A DNA stretch of 26,512 nucleotides from Acholeplasmataceae bacterium (lineage in GTDB: Bacteria; Bacillota_I; Bacilli_A; Acholeplasmatales; Acholeplasmataceae). This document shows positions 1 to 8,699 of the stretch, one piece after another (within the stretch, counting starts at the first letter, position 1; each line of letters starts with the position of its first letter). Under the pieces are notes generated by a model. That model was given only the letters and a program-made list of their open reading frames with translations. It had not been told where the DNA came from and did no database searches. A program made the position numbers and the translations under genes. The stretch spans positions 1-26,512 of the forward strand of contig DNNX01000067.1 in assembly GCA_003497445.1 (NCBI GenBank). Reading direction: 5' to 3'.

Positions 1-1631
1 CCATAATTAAACTCGTTTTCTAGTATCCCATTTGCAAAAACCAATGTTTTATTCATTGTTAGGGTTTGTGTGAACGATTCTGCTTGTATCTCAACTTCAA
101 TCGATAATGGTGTTTCAAATAATTCTTCATTATCTAAATAAACATCATAGCCGTTATACTCTCTATATGCATCATAAATGAATACATCTTTGTTATTAAT
201 TGAAATTCTTAAAGAGTTTTCAAGCGATTGTTTTATTTGCAATTTTAAACTTTGGTCAAGTGCGGGTTCGGTAGGATAAATCTGAGAGAGATAGTCATCT
301 GAAAAATAAATTGTTTCCATGTCGTTATCAACGATACCAACAATTTTAAAATACCCGATACCAGCTTCTTCTAGTGAATTTTTATCCCAATCCCAAATAC
401 GATCACTTGTAAGCAAAACTGTTTGATCAATGTCTATACCCCACCAATAATTACTTACAACAATTTCATCCATTTCAGTAGGTAATCTTCCCTCGGAAAG
501 CATATTTGAGGTTAATGTGTTGGCACTATCATTAAATCGATAGTTCATCATATCCATGACTTCATCATTATTAAAAAAAGTGACGATATTGAAGCTTGTG
601 TCATTGTGAAATAATGCTCCATACGCATACACTTTATTTACATCTCTAAAGCTTTCAATGATGTTAATGTCCTCATTGGTTAATGGATTACCATCTCTTC
701 TTTCAACAAGCACACGGCTACTTGGTACAGATGGATATGTCCCGGACTGTTCTAAACCTGTTGTACGAAGTCCATAGATTTGGTTAGAATAGACAATAGT
801 GAACACACTAATCGCAATAAGCATCAAAAACAACATAAAGAAAAAGCGTTTTGGTTGTGCAAATAAATTCCTTAATGAAAATTTTATTAAATCTAATACA
901 TTTAGTTTTTTAGTTTTTTCATGTTTTGTCAAGGAAACATCTTGATGTTTTTTTAATTGAATGTCCTCAACAACTTCTCCGTCTGACATTTTAATGCGTC
1001 TTGTTGCATAAGGAGCAACCTGATCAAATTCATGCGTCACAACAATCACAAGTTTATCTTTAGAAACGTCATTTAATAAAGACATAATTTGTTCTGCAGA
1101 GGTTTGATCTAAGTTCCCAGTTGGTTCATCACATACAATGATGGGTGTATCTTTTGCAAGTGCTCTCGCAATCACGGCACGCTGTTTTTGACCACCGGAT
1201 AATTTTGATGATTTTTGATTTTTTTGTTTTGTGAGACCCACTTGATCAATTAACTTAAGTGCGCGTGCTTTTCTTTCTTTTGAGGGAAATCCTTGCAATT
1301 CAAGTGCTAACATCACATTTTGGAACACTGTATACGAATCAATAATATTATAGTTTTGGAACACAAAACCAACATTTTCACGTCGATACGTCTCAAAATC
1401 TTTAATTTGATAATGGGAGGTTTCTTCGGAGAAAATAAACATTTCTCCTTCTTCATATTTGTCTAATCCAGAAAGTACATTAAGTAACGTTGATTTCCCA
1501 CTTCCTGATTCACCAGTAACAGCAACAAATTCACCCATATGAAACGAGAGTGAGATATGTTTCATACCCACACTTACATTATTTTCTGATTGATAATATT
1601 TTGATACTCTTTCTAATCTTAACGCTTCCAT
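1..1631 (-). CDS. Fused ABC transporter ATPase/permease (FtsX/MacB-like), 3' end cut by window edge
   Basis: The 543 visible residues start with a complete ABC ATPase and continue into a membrane permease. Walker A is at residues 40-48 (GESGSGKST), followed by a Q-loop in FVFQNYN, the signature SGGQKQR, Walker B IIVCDEPTGNLD and the H-loop in VVTHE. A linker leads to a transmembrane segment (FFFMLFLMLIAISVF) and then an extracytoplasmic region typical of FtsX/MacB-type permeases. The ATG at 1629-1631 has an upstream GGAGGA at 1635-1640. The frame is open to base 3, so the C-terminal membrane segments lie outside the window. It sits 37 bp after the HAD gene and is probably co-transcribed with it. 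By family, such fusions export peptides or lipids or work on the envelope; the substrate here is unknown. Confidence 0.88.
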   Translation of the reverse strand, partial: MEALRLERVSKYYQSENNVSVGMKHISLSFHMGEFVAVTGESGSGKSTLLNVLSGLDKYEEGEMFIFSEETSHYQIKDFETYRRENVGFVFQNYNIIDSYTVFQNVMLALELQGFPSKERKARALKLIDQVGLTKQKNQKSSKLSGGQKQRAVIARALAKDTPIIVCDEPTGNLDQTSAEQIMSLLNDVSKDKLVIVVTHEFDQVAPYATRRIKMSDGEVVEDIQLKKHQDVSLTKHEKTKKLNVLDLIKFSLRNLFAQPKRFFFMLFLMLIAISVFTIVYSNQIYGLRTTGLEQSGTYPSVPSSRVLVERRDGNPLTNEDINIIESFRDVNKVYAYGALFHNDTSFNIVTFFNNDEVMDMMNYRFNDSANTLTSNMLSEGRLPTEMDEIVVSNYWWGIDIDQTVLLTSDRIWDWDKNSLEEAGIGYFKIVGIVDNDMETIYFSDDYLSQIYPTEPALDQSLKLQIKQSLENSLRISINNKDVFIYDAYREYNGYDVYLDNEELFETPLSIEVEIQAESFTQTLTMNKTLVFANGILENEFNY

Positions 1632-1668
1632 AATTCCTCCGTTTAAGATAATATATTAATTAATTGTG

Positions 1669-2316
1669 TCAAAGTATTGACAGCAATACTTTTTCCAAAG
1701 CCTTTACATCATTGACTAAGTGCATCGGGTTTAACTGAAGTAGTTGTTCTTTCGTTCTGTAGCCATAACTTACTGCAATATGATTCACGTTTAAGGTTTT
1801 TGCGACAATAATATCAGGCTCTGAGTCACCGATATAAATGATTTCTTCTTTAGAAACATTCATGAAATTACATACATATAAAAGCATATCTGGTGCTGGT
1901 TTAATGGGACGCTCACTTGTCATCCCCAACACAATGTCAAATTTATCATTAAAGTAATACTCTGATAAAGATTGTACTAAATGATGATATTTATTTGAAA
2001 TAATTCCAAGTTGATAGGATGATTTAAGTCTCTGTATTAAATTTAATATCCCGTCATAGATAACTGTTAAGTCTTTATGATTCGCATCATAATATGTTTG
2101 ATAAGTATCGTGAATCGATTTGACATGGTTTTCAGATGCTTTAGGTGCACATCGCTTGATCATTTGCATGGCACCAGATCCAATACTTTGGCGAACATGA
2201 TCTACTGATACTGTTGGATATCCAAATGATTTGAGTCCAACATTCACAGCCTGATGTATGTCATAAATCGTATCTAATAAAGTCCCGTCTAAATCAAATA
2301 TTATTGCTTTTTTCAT
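1669..2316 (-). CDS. HAD-superfamily phosphatase, phosphoglycolate phosphatase/PpaX-like
   Basis: This is a 215-residue HAD hydrolase. Motif I is IIFDLDGT, with the nucleophile and acid/base Asp at residues 8 and 10. A conserved Lys lies in RPIKPAPDM and motif IV is YIGDSEPDI. The helical cap between motif I and the rest fits the Gph/PpaX subfamily, which dephosphorylates phosphoglycolate, pyrophosphate or other small phosphates. The substrate cannot be assigned from sequence. A TTG codon 10 bases upstream at 2326-2328 keeps the frame open. The ATG at 2314-2316 is preferred because GAGGA (2322-2326) sits at ideal spacing and an extended -10 promoter leaves only a short leader. It is first in a likely two-gene unit with the ABC fusion protein. 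Confidence 0.85.
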   Translation of the reverse strand: MKKAIIFDLDGTLLDTIYDIHQAVNVGLKSFGYPTVSVDHVRQSIGSGAMQMIKRCAPKASENHVKSIHDTYQTYYDANHKDLTVIYDGILNLIQRLKSSYQLGIISNKYHHLVQSLSEYYFNDKFDIVLGMTSERPIKPAPDMLLYVCNFMNVSKEEIIYIGDSEPDIIVAKTLNVNHIAVSYGYRTKEQLLQLNPMHLVNDVKALEKVLLSIL

Positions 2317-2332
2317 GACAATCCTCAATCAT

Positions 2333-2341
2333 ATTATATCA
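2333..2341 (-). promoter_or_regulatory. Extended -10 promoter for the HAD/ABC unit
   Basis: Read on the minus strand, TGATATAAT forms an extended -10, with TATAAT at 2333-2338 and TG at 2340-2341. No good -35 is visible. The predicted start near 2326 leaves a leader of about 10 bases that is essentially just the ribosome binding site. Confidence 0.55.
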
Positions 2342-2350
2342 CGATTATGA

Positions 2351-2379
2351 TTGTAAAAATCGCTAAAATCATGTATAAT
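2351..2379 (+). promoter_or_regulatory. ssrA promoter
   Basis: TTGTAA at 2351-2356 and TATAAT at 2374-2379 are separated by 17 bp. The -10 ends 10 bases before the mature 5' end of the tmRNA, so the transcript would need little or no 5' trimming. Confidence 0.75.
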
Positions 2380-2388
2380 CTTCACGCT

Positions 2389-2729
2389 GGGGATGTTTAT
2401 GGATTCGTCAGAGTATGAATCTATCATGTTGCGTATCTTGGTTGCTCAAGTAAAAAAGCCGAGGCTAATAACCGGAAACCAAAATTTTTCTTACGCGGCT
2501 TAAGAATAGCAAGCGTGCCAACTAAGTTGTTTGCTTACGACACTTACACGGCTCATAAAGTAAGCAATCCTATTGTTGTTGACAAGCTTCAATAAGATTA
2601 CGCATTGTCTCGATGACATCTTTCTTGTTTATTGTTAGGATGTCATTTAAATCTCTCAATAAACTACATACGTAGATGCATGGTATCATCATATTTTGCA
2701 CAGGGGTTCAACTCCCCTCATCTCCACCA
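2389..2729 (+). ncRNA. ssrA: Transfer-messenger RNA (tmRNA)
   Basis: tmRNA rescues stalled ribosomes and tags the unfinished protein for proteolysis. The 5' end GGGGATG (2389-2395) pairs with CATCTCC (2719-2725), followed by an A discriminator and an encoded CCA (2727-2729). The 3' T-arm is AGGGGTTCAACTCCCCT and the 5' end carries the typical GGATTCG D-like segment. The reading frame most likely resumes at GCT 2444 and stops at TAA 2501-2503, giving the tag AQVKKPRLITGNQNFSYAA. The exact resume codon is inferred. Two long-range 8-bp helices fit the pseudoknot region: TTGCTTAC 2531-2538 with 2560-2567, and ATGACATC 2613-2620 with 2639-2646. The length is 341 nt, a normal size. Confidence 0.96.
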
Positions 2730-2740
2730 TCAAAAACAAA

Positions 2741-2769
2741 AAAACACGTCTTTAACGTGTTCTTTTTTT
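2741..2769 (+). terminator. ssrA terminator, probably bidirectional
   Basis: AACACGT (2743-2749) pairs with ACGTGTT (2755-2761) around a 5-base loop, followed by a run of seven T. On the other strand the hairpin is followed by TTTTTGTTTTTG, so it can also end the converging cotH-like transcript, whose stop codon lies within the T run. Confidence 0.85.
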
Positions 2770-4222
2770 ATATAAAAGGGTGTCTAAACATGGCATCACG
2801 ATACCATATCGATCGCTCATATATAAATGTTTTATTCCACAAGATGTGGTCAACATAAGATTCAAACTCAACCATAAACATCGGATTTGGCCATAAATAT
2901 GTATTAAAGTTATTCCATCTTTCAAAGTTTTCTTCTGCGTAAGGTATCAAAGAAACACCTAAAACCTCTATCAACGTTAAAAACATCGGTAAAATTTCAT
3001 TATAATAGTGAAGCATTTCATTTCGAAACATGTCTTGAAATACGTCTAATTCGATAATTGTAAAAAACCATGACATCCTTGAATCGAACGCTAAAAAGAA
3101 CCCTTCTGGGTTATAATAATCATCTCCGACATAATCAGCATTCCCTAAAGCAAAATCAAAATCCCAAACAGGACCAAATTTTAACGTATTATTTTCTCGG
3201 TACATAAAAACAGATAATCCCCATGCATCAACATTTTTAAATATTTCTTGAATCATCATATATTTTGCCCAATTAGTTAAATCAATATCGGGATGTATGA
3301 TCCCATTTCTTAAATCATTTAAGACATTTTCTAAATATGTTTCAATCGTCATGAGCGTATCTGCTTCTAAGTTTACACTTCTTTTTATCGCATAAGGTGC
3401 ACCATCTACACGAATAAATACATCGTTAGAAGGTTCCCAATCAATTCGATGGTCAAGTTCTAATGCAAATGTTAAAGGATCTTCATTCGATTTGATATAT
3501 GTACGATCTTCGATAAGTGCATATAATCCGTGATAATCACCATTAACGTATAAAGATATATATCTTGTAGCTTGAGTTATTTCTAAAGATAACATTTGAG
3601 AAAGCTGATGTGCTATTACATCTCGCATCAGCGATTTATCTGCTGCCATTCCAATAAGTAAATAATCATGATGAGGTCTTAATCCCATCATTTCAATATT
3701 ATGATCAAATGATATCCGGTATGATTTTTTATCATATGCAAACCAGTTTGAATTCCCTCTTCCACGGATATTTCCCAAAGATTCAAAAAGTTCAGTGTCA
3801 TTTTGATAAAGTGAAATAACAGTTTGTGAGAAAGATTCTTTTTGAATATTTTCAAAATCAACACCATTTAAATGAATTTCATAATTATGTTTCGGAGAAT
3901 ATGCACTAAGCACGTAGATTTGATCGATGATTTTGTATGTTTCATCGCTTGCGTAAATTATGACTTCAAGGTCCATATATTGGTCATAGATGGGTCGATC
4001 AAGATTTTTCAAGTCATCGATAATTTGATCATTTATTTCATATGAAATAATTGTTCCCTCAAATAAAGGAAGCGTGCTTTCGTGTGTCACATCTTGTTCA
4101 ATGAAATATTCAATATCAGGCAATACCTGTTCTAAGGTATGTTTTGCTGTAAGGTTTTGTTGACATGATACAAGAAAAACAGAGATTAAAATGAGAATAC
4201 TACTTATTAAAAATTGTTTCAT
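2768..4222 (-). CDS. CotH-kinase-family lipoprotein (first copy)
   Basis: This is a 484-residue predicted lipoprotein. The signal peptide ends at a lipobox, FLVSC, with Cys20 as the lipid anchor, so the protein sits on the outer face of the membrane. CotH-family signatures appear in order: RGRGNSNW at 153-160, KKSYRISF at 165-172, a DKSLMRD helix near 195-201, SLYVNGDYHGLYALIE at 223-238 and PVWDFDFALGN at 351-361. The last matches the family's metal-binding WDxD-x-A-x-G motif. Known CotH proteins are atypical secreted kinases that phosphorylate spore-coat proteins in Bacillus; the substrate here is unknown. The ATG at 4220-4222 has a modest AGGT upstream. No operon partner is evident. The protein is only distantly similar to the second CotH-like gene at 15322-16734. 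Confidence 0.87.
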   Translation of the reverse strand: MKQFLISSILILISVFLVSCQQNLTAKHTLEQVLPDIEYFIEQDVTHESTLPLFEGTIISYEINDQIIDDLKNLDRPIYDQYMDLEVIIYASDETYKIIDQIYVLSAYSPKHNYEIHLNGVDFENIQKESFSQTVISLYQNDTELFESLGNIRGRGNSNWFAYDKKSYRISFDHNIEMMGLRPHHDYLLIGMAADKSLMRDVIAHQLSQMLSLEITQATRYISLYVNGDYHGLYALIEDRTYIKSNEDPLTFALELDHRIDWEPSNDVFIRVDGAPYAIKRSVNLEADTLMTIETYLENVLNDLRNGIIHPDIDLTNWAKYMMIQEIFKNVDAWGLSVFMYRENNTLKFGPVWDFDFALGNADYVGDDYYNPEGFFLAFDSRMSWFFTIIELDVFQDMFRNEMLHYYNEILPMFLTLIEVLGVSLIPYAEENFERWNNFNTYLWPNPMFMVEFESYVDHILWNKTFIYERSIWYRDAMFRHPFI

Positions 4223-4251
4223 GTTTTACCTAATTTTGTTAAAATAAAATA

Positions 4252-4260
4252 TGCTATAAT
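4252..4260 (+). promoter_or_regulatory. Extended -10 promoter for trhO
   Basis: TGCTATAAT is a perfect extended -10 (TATAAT at 4255-4260). There is no correctly spaced -35. The predicted start is near 4267, about 24 bases before the preferred ATG. Confidence 0.65.
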
Positions 4261-4290
4261 GATTTAGAAAAGAAAGTGTGGTTACTCTAT

Positions 4291-5214
4291 ATGACAAATA
4301 GCATGCAATATCAAATTTTACTATATTATCATTATACATCAATTAATGATCCTGAGTCATTTGCAAAGAAACATTTAAAATATTGTAAAAAGTTAGGAGT
4401 ATTAGGTCGTATCATTGTCTCAAAAGAAGGCATCAATGGCACTTTATCAGGTACCCTTGAACAAACCAATACGTATATGCAAGACTTAAAATCCATCAAA
4501 GGATTTGAAGGTATTTCTTTTAAAATAGACATAGAGGACGCCCATGCATTCAACCGTATTTCTGTTAAAGTGAAAAAAGAAATTGTTAACTTGGGATTAG
4601 AAGATGATATTAATCCACAAGAACTCACAGGTATTTATCTTGAGCCAAAAGATTACTATGAGAAATTAAAAGATCCAAATGTTGTCATTGTCGATGCTAG
4701 AAATAATTATGAATATGATTTGGGGCATTTTAGAAATGCAATCAATCCTAATATTAAAAACTTTAGAGATATCCCTTCATGGTTTAGAAAACATAAACAA
4801 TTATTCGAAGGCAAAACCATACTAACTTATTGTACAGGCGGAGTGCGGTGTGAAAAATGGTCTGGGTTATTAAAACGTGAAGGTATCGAAGACGTCTATC
4901 AATTAAAAGGTGGTATTGTCACATATGGTAAAGATCCAGTTATACAAGGTGAACTTTGGGACGGCGCATGCTATGTATTTGATTCTAGAATAAGTGTGCC
5001 AGTTAATAGAGTAAACCCTGTCATTGTTGGTAAAGATCATTTTAATGGTGAACCATGTGAAAGATACATTAACTGTGCAAATCCAGAATGTAATAAACAA
5101 ATCTTATGTAGTGAGGAAAATGAGGTTAAATACAGAGGCTCTTGTTGTGATGCATGTAGAAAGCACCCCCTTAATAGATATGAAACAAGAATTTCATCAA
5201 GAATATATGATTAA
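4291..5214 (+). CDS. trhO: tRNA uridine(34) hydroxylase, rhodanese-domain protein
   Basis: This is a 307-residue cytoplasmic enzyme of the TrhO (YceA/UPF0176) family, which hydroxylates uridine 34 of tRNAs to 5-hydroxyuridine at the wobble base. The N-terminal domain carries [16 protein letters not shown]. The rhodanese domain has [17 protein letters not shown] and the active-site loop [10 protein letters not shown], with the catalytic Cys at about residue 181. The C-terminus is a Cys-rich putative metal-binding region ([25 protein letters not shown]). The frame is open from a GTG at 4276, but the promoter predicts a transcript starting near 4267, which makes the ATG at 4291 more likely. The Shine-Dalgarno match (AGAAAG 4271-4276) is weak and a little far, so ATG 4303 cannot be excluded. 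The gene stands alone between converging neighbours. Confidence 0.93.
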   Translation: MTNSMQYQILLYYHYTSINDPESFAKKHLKYCKKLGVLGRIIVSKEGINGTLSGTLEQTNTYMQDLKSIKGFEGISFKIDIEDAHAFNRISVKVKKEIVNLGLEDDINPQELTGIYLEPKDYYEKLKDPNVVIVDARNNYEYDLGHFRNAINPNIKNFRDIPSWFRKHKQLFEGKTILTYCTGGVRCEKWSGLLKREGIEDVYQLKGGIVTYGKDPVIQGELWDGACYVFDSRISVPVNRVNPVIVGKDHFNGEPCERYINCANPECNKQILCSEENEVKYRGSCCDACRKHPLNRYETRISSRIYD

Positions 5215-5241
5215 AGCACGTTATGAACGTGCTTTAATTTT
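5213..5241 (+). terminator. trhO terminator
   Basis: AAAGCACGTT (5213-5222) pairs perfectly with AACGTGCTTT (5226-5235) around a 3-base loop, followed by a T-rich tract. The stop codon overlaps the first stem base. Confidence 0.85.
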
Positions 5242-5392
5242 GTATTTTTCTATATATTCCATAATGAATTGAAATTTTTAAGTGTCACTGGAAATCAAAA
5301 TAAATTCTTAAATTTATTAAGTAGTCTTATTCTATAATTTCATAAAAAGTTTTATAAATTAATTGATACATTTTTCAATCGAAATACAAATA
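5242..5392. other. AT-rich convergent intergenic stretch, no gene seen
   Basis: About 150 bp of very AT-rich sequence separates the trhO terminator from the end of htpG. It contains a weak CTTAA-N5-TTAAG hairpin near 5307-5321 but no open frame with a ribosome binding site, and no recognisable RNA gene. Confidence 0.6.
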
Positions 5393-5411
5393 AAAAGGCT
5401 GAGTCTTTTCA
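5393..5411 (-). terminator. Possible weak htpG terminator
   Basis: On the minus strand an AAAAG...CTTTT stem of only 5 bp, with a loop of about 7 bases, is followed by TTATTTG. It is the only hairpin with a T tail after the htpG stop, and it is much weaker than the other terminators here. Confidence 0.35.
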
Positions 5412-7268
5412 TTTAGATAATAATGTAGTGAGTGCATCTGTGTATGCTTTAGGATTTTCTAATGGAATCCCTTCAGCAACTAGTGACTGGTTATATAGCA
5501 ATGATGCAATTGAATCAATGGTTTGATCATCAGATACAAAGGTTTCATGTAGTTTTTTAAATAGATCGTGATTTGGATTGACTTCTAAAATACGTTCAGC
5601 TTTCACAGAGTCACCATTTGGCATTTGATTCAGTACTTTTTCCATCTCAAGTGAAACACCTTCACCTGAAACAATACATACAGGAGATTCCGTAAGTCTT
5701 GCAGATACCTTTACATCTTTTACTTGGTCTTTTAAACTTTTTTTAATTGCCTTTAAGAAATCTTTATAATCTTTTTCTTGTTTCTTAACTTCTTTTTTCT
5801 TTTCTTCTAAAACTTCTTCAAGATCCCCTTGTTGAATTGATTTAAAAGGCATTTTTTGATAGTTTTGCATTGCCTGAAACATAAATTCATCGACATCATC
5901 ATAACATAACAACACTTCGATATCTTGTGACTTCATCGCATCCATTTGAGGTAGATTCATCATTCTTGATTTTGATTTACCAGTCGCATAATAGATAAAT
6001 TTTTGACTTTCGGGTTTTCTATCCAAATATTCTTTTAAAGTAATCGGTTTTTCACTTTTTGACGTTTCAAATAAAATTAAGTCTTGTAGCTTATCTTTAT
6101 TCATGCCAAACATTTCATAAATACCATATTTTAAAGTGAGTTTGTAAGCTTCGTAAAATTCTAAATATGTTTCCCTCTCATCTGCTAACATGGATTCTAA
6201 TTCACTTTTGATTTTTTTCTCTAAATGTGAAGCAATCTTTTTGAGTTGTCGATCATGTTGTAACATTTCTCTAGATAAGTTAAGTGACAAATCTGCTGAA
6301 TCTACAAGTCCTTTGACAAATTTAAAATAATCTGGGATTAATGATTTATTTTTATCTTCAATGAAGACACTTTTAGAATATAACTGCAATCCTTTTTCAA
6401 AACTTTCAGTGTAGAAATTATATGCAGGTTTCTTCGGAATGAATAAAAGCGCAGTATACGTTAACATCCCTTCAACATTGGTATGAATGGTTCTTAATGG
6501 TGCTTCAAACTCATTAAATTGATGTTTATAAAATTCTTGAAGTTCCTCTTCTTTAACATCACTTTTTGACCGTTTCCAAATCGGTGTCATTTGATTAAGA
6601 GTTATATCTTCTTGAACCTCTTTTTTATCTTCGGTTCTTGTTTCTAACATCTTAATTGGATACCTTATATAATCACTATATTTTTTGACAAGTGATTTGA
6701 TTTCATAAAATTTTAAAAACTTTGAGAAATCGATGTCTTCGGCATCTTCTCTAATATATAATGTGATTTCTGTACCAATGGTTTCTTTTTCAATATCTTC
6801 AATTGTATAATTTGATACACCATTAGACGTCCATAAATATCCAGTTTCAGCATATGGTGAACGTGTTTTTACAACGACTTTTTCAGCAACCATAAAAGCA
6901 CTGTAAAACCCAACACCAAACTGACCAATGAGTTCTGCTTCATTTTTTTCTTCTAATGAATCTTGAAATGCTTTCGTTCCTGACTTAGCGATGGTACCTA
7001 AGTTTTCTACTAGTTCTTCTTGAGTTAGACCGATACCATTATCTACAATCGATAAAGTACGAGCTTTTTCATCAGTAATCAATCTAATTTCATAGTCAGC
7101 ATTTGGCACTTTTTCATCAGTTAATGATTTAAAGTGGCGTTTATCGATGGCATCACTCGCATTTGATATAAGTTCTCTTAAAAATATTTCATGGTGTGTA
7201 TAAATTGAGTGTGTCATTAAATGTAGTAAGCGTTGAGATTCAGTTTTAAATTGTTTTGTTTGTTTCAT
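5409..7268 (-). CDS. htpG: Molecular chaperone HtpG (bacterial Hsp90)
   Basis: HtpG is an ATP-driven dimeric cytosolic chaperone. The 619 residues match the family's usual length (about 610-635). The N-terminal GHKL ATPase has RELISNASDAIDK (catalytic Glu32, Mg-binding Asn36), DNGIG (Asp76) and GQFGVGFYSAF (115-125). The middle domain contains the client/ATP region around FEAPLRTIHTNVEG and NLSREMLQ. A Lys/Glu-rich charged helix (EEKKKEVKKQEKDYKD) leads into the C-terminal dimerisation domain. The ATG at 7266-7268 has a strong GGGAGG (7274-7279). A TTGACT-17-TAAAAT promoter precedes it directly. No CIRCE element (HrcA operator) is visible, so heat control, if any, is not through HrcA at this promoter. 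Confidence 0.97.
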   Translation of the reverse strand: MKQTKQFKTESQRLLHLMTHSIYTHHEIFLRELISNASDAIDKRHFKSLTDEKVPNADYEIRLITDEKARTLSIVDNGIGLTQEELVENLGTIAKSGTKAFQDSLEEKNEAELIGQFGVGFYSAFMVAEKVVVKTRSPYAETGYLWTSNGVSNYTIEDIEKETIGTEITLYIREDAEDIDFSKFLKFYEIKSLVKKYSDYIRYPIKMLETRTEDKKEVQEDITLNQMTPIWKRSKSDVKEEELQEFYKHQFNEFEAPLRTIHTNVEGMLTYTALLFIPKKPAYNFYTESFEKGLQLYSKSVFIEDKNKSLIPDYFKFVKGLVDSADLSLNLSREMLQHDRQLKKIASHLEKKIKSELESMLADERETYLEFYEAYKLTLKYGIYEMFGMNKDKLQDLILFETSKSEKPITLKEYLDRKPESQKFIYYATGKSKSRMMNLPQMDAMKSQDIEVLLCYDDVDEFMFQAMQNYQKMPFKSIQQGDLEEVLEEKKKEVKKQEKDYKDFLKAIKKSLKDQVKDVKVSARLTESPVCIVSGEGVSLEMEKVLNQMPNGDSVKAERILEVNPNHDLFKKLHETFVSDDQTIDSIASLLYNQSLVAEGIPLENPKAYTDALTTLLSK

Positions 7269-7286
7269 ATATTCCTCCCATATGAT

Positions 7287-7315
7287 ATTTTATTAATGTA
7301 GATATATAAAGTCAA
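7287..7315 (-). promoter_or_regulatory. htpG promoter
   Basis: On the minus strand TTGACT (7310-7315) and TAAAAT (7287-7292) are 17 bp apart. It starts right behind the terminator of the sugar-transport operon, insulating htpG from it. Confidence 0.75.
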
Positions 7316-7345
7316 TAAAAAAGACACTTTATGGTAAAGTGCCTT
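7316..7345 (-). terminator. Sugar ABC operon terminator
   Basis: CACTTTA (7325-7331) pairs with TAAAGTG (7335-7341) around a 3-base loop. On the minus strand it is followed by a TCTTTTTTATT tract. On the plus strand it is followed by seven T, so it could act both ways. Confidence 0.85.
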
Positions 7346-7366
7346 TTTTTATCAATTAATAAATAA

Positions 7367-8623
7367 TTAAGCTAATGCTTCTACTGCAGCTTTCACTTGA
7401 GAAATAAATTCTGTTCTCGTGATTTGTCCACTCGCGAGTGCACTATAGATTGGTCCTAAAGTATCCATACCAAATCCTGCAGGTAAATCATTTTGCCACC
7501 AAGCATATGCTTTACCAGCTTGATTCCAAGCAAGTACAGCAGCTGATAATGGTGTTGAAGGTACTAATGTCACTGAATCAAATGCAGGCACCATATTCGC
7601 TTCATTCACCATATAGTTGTGTCCAGCTTCAGTTCCAGCTAAATCTTCTAAGAATGCTTTTGCATTTTCAATGTTTGCACCATCTTTGTTAATAACATAG
7701 TATGAAGGTGCACCAATGAAAATAGAGTCATTGCCAGTCGCTAATACACCATGTGGTAAATATCCCATTTCAAAATCACTGTTTGCATATGAAGAATCTG
7801 TCCAATTACCTTGATGTAAGAATGCAGCTTTACCTGAAGCAAATAATCCTACTTGTTCATCATAACCACCAGTATTTAAAATGGTTTGATCAGCAAATTC
7901 AAATAATAATTCAACCCAATCCGTATATTCACCAAAACGTGCATCATCTAGTGTACCACCATTTACTTGATCAATGACTGTTGAATCAGTATAAGGCAAT
8001 CCTGCACTTAAATAACCATTGAAGTTATGTAATCCAGTAACCCAAGTCATACCTGAAGCTGCTGCCATTGAAACAACTGCTGAATCAGTAATGCTATTTT
8101 CTGTGTAGTAATCTTCTACTGCTTCAAACATTGCTCTAAAATCTGCTTGTGATACTGCAGCACCAATCGCAGGTATTGTAAGTCCAGCTGCTTCTAAGAT
8201 TGTTTTATTGTATGCCATACCCCAACCTTCAATCGCAACTGGGAATCCATAAACATCACCGTCAAATACAAATTCTAAACCTGTATTGTCTACCCAAGCT
8301 TCATTTCCTGAGAATTGATAGATTTTATCTTTATATTGATTAAATCCACCAAGACCTTCTATCACAAAGATATCTGGTTGATCATTTCCTTGGAATTCTG
8401 CTAATAATTGTGTACCATATGCACAAGAGTCACCACCACATGTTTGGACTTCAACGTTAAGACCGTTTTCTTCGCCCCATGCTGTTGCATAAGTACTTAA
8501 AACATCATCGATTTCAACTTTGTTTTGGAATATCACAAGCGAATCAGTCGCAGGTGTTCCAGTACAAGAAGCTAAAACGATAGCTACAGTTAATACTGTA
8601 AATAATGAAAGTAACTTTTTCAA
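7367..8623 (-). CDS. Carbohydrate ABC transporter substrate-binding lipoprotein (family 1)
   Basis: This is the 418-residue sugar receptor of the importer encoded upstream. The signal peptide ends in the lipobox VLASC (Cys20), so it is membrane-anchored and extracellular. The fold markers of family 1 binding proteins are present: QPDIFVIEG, FVFDGDVYGFPVAIEGWGMAYNKTIL and an aromatic-rich C-terminus. Cys62 and Cys67 (TCGGDSCAYG) are close together and could form a surface disulfide. Initiation is at TTG (8621-8623). No ATG fits, the signal peptide starts here, and a full AGGAGGA (8631-8637) lies 7 bases away. It is the last gene of the operon, 76 bp after the second permease. The sugar is not determinable; sucrose or another glucoside is a guess from nearby genes. 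Confidence 0.9.
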   Translation of the reverse strand: MKKLLSLFTVLTVAIVLASCTGTPATDSLVIFQNKVEIDDVLSTYATAWGEENGLNVEVQTCGGDSCAYGTQLLAEFQGNDQPDIFVIEGLGGFNQYKDKIYQFSGNEAWVDNTGLEFVFDGDVYGFPVAIEGWGMAYNKTILEAAGLTIPAIGAAVSQADFRAMFEAVEDYYTENSITDSAVVSMAAASGMTWVTGLHNFNGYLSAGLPYTDSTVIDQVNGGTLDDARFGEYTDWVELLFEFADQTILNTGGYDEQVGLFASGKAAFLHQGNWTDSSYANSDFEMGYLPHGVLATGNDSIFIGAPSYYVINKDGANIENAKAFLEDLAGTEAGHNYMVNEANMVPAFDSVTLVPSTPLSAAVLAWNQAGKAYAWWQNDLPAGFGMDTLGPIYSALASGQITRTEFISQVKAAVEALA

Positions 8624-8670
8624 TTTATTTTCCTCCTATATTTTTTTTAAATTGAAAACGAAAGTAAGGT

Positions 8671-8685
8671 GATTGCTAAGCAATC
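8671..8685 (-). promoter_or_regulatory. Intercistronic stem-loop before the binding-protein gene
   Basis: GATTGC-TAA-GCAATC is a perfect 6-bp stem between the second permease and the binding-protein gene. No T run follows it, so it is probably an RNA processing or stability element rather than a terminator. Binding proteins are usually needed in excess over permeases. Confidence 0.4.
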
Positions 8686-8699
8686 GATGAATCATGTTT

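Noticed and set aside
2676..2858. Short plus-strand open frame of 60 codons
   Set aside because: It lies over the 3' end of the tmRNA, its terminator and the antisense of the CotH-like gene, and has no ribosome binding site.
7269..7366. CIRCE/HrcA operator for htpG
   Set aside because: No TTAGCACTC-N9-GAGTGCTAA-like inverted repeat is present.
7438..7977. Two plus-strand open frames of 84 and 74 codons
   Set aside because: They are antisense to the sugar-binding lipoprotein gene, with low-complexity Gln/His/Leu-rich products and no ribosome binding sites.
8671..8685. Stem-loop as a terminator between the second permease and the binding-protein gene
   Set aside because: No T run follows on the minus strand and the gap has no new promoter, so the three genes look like one operon.
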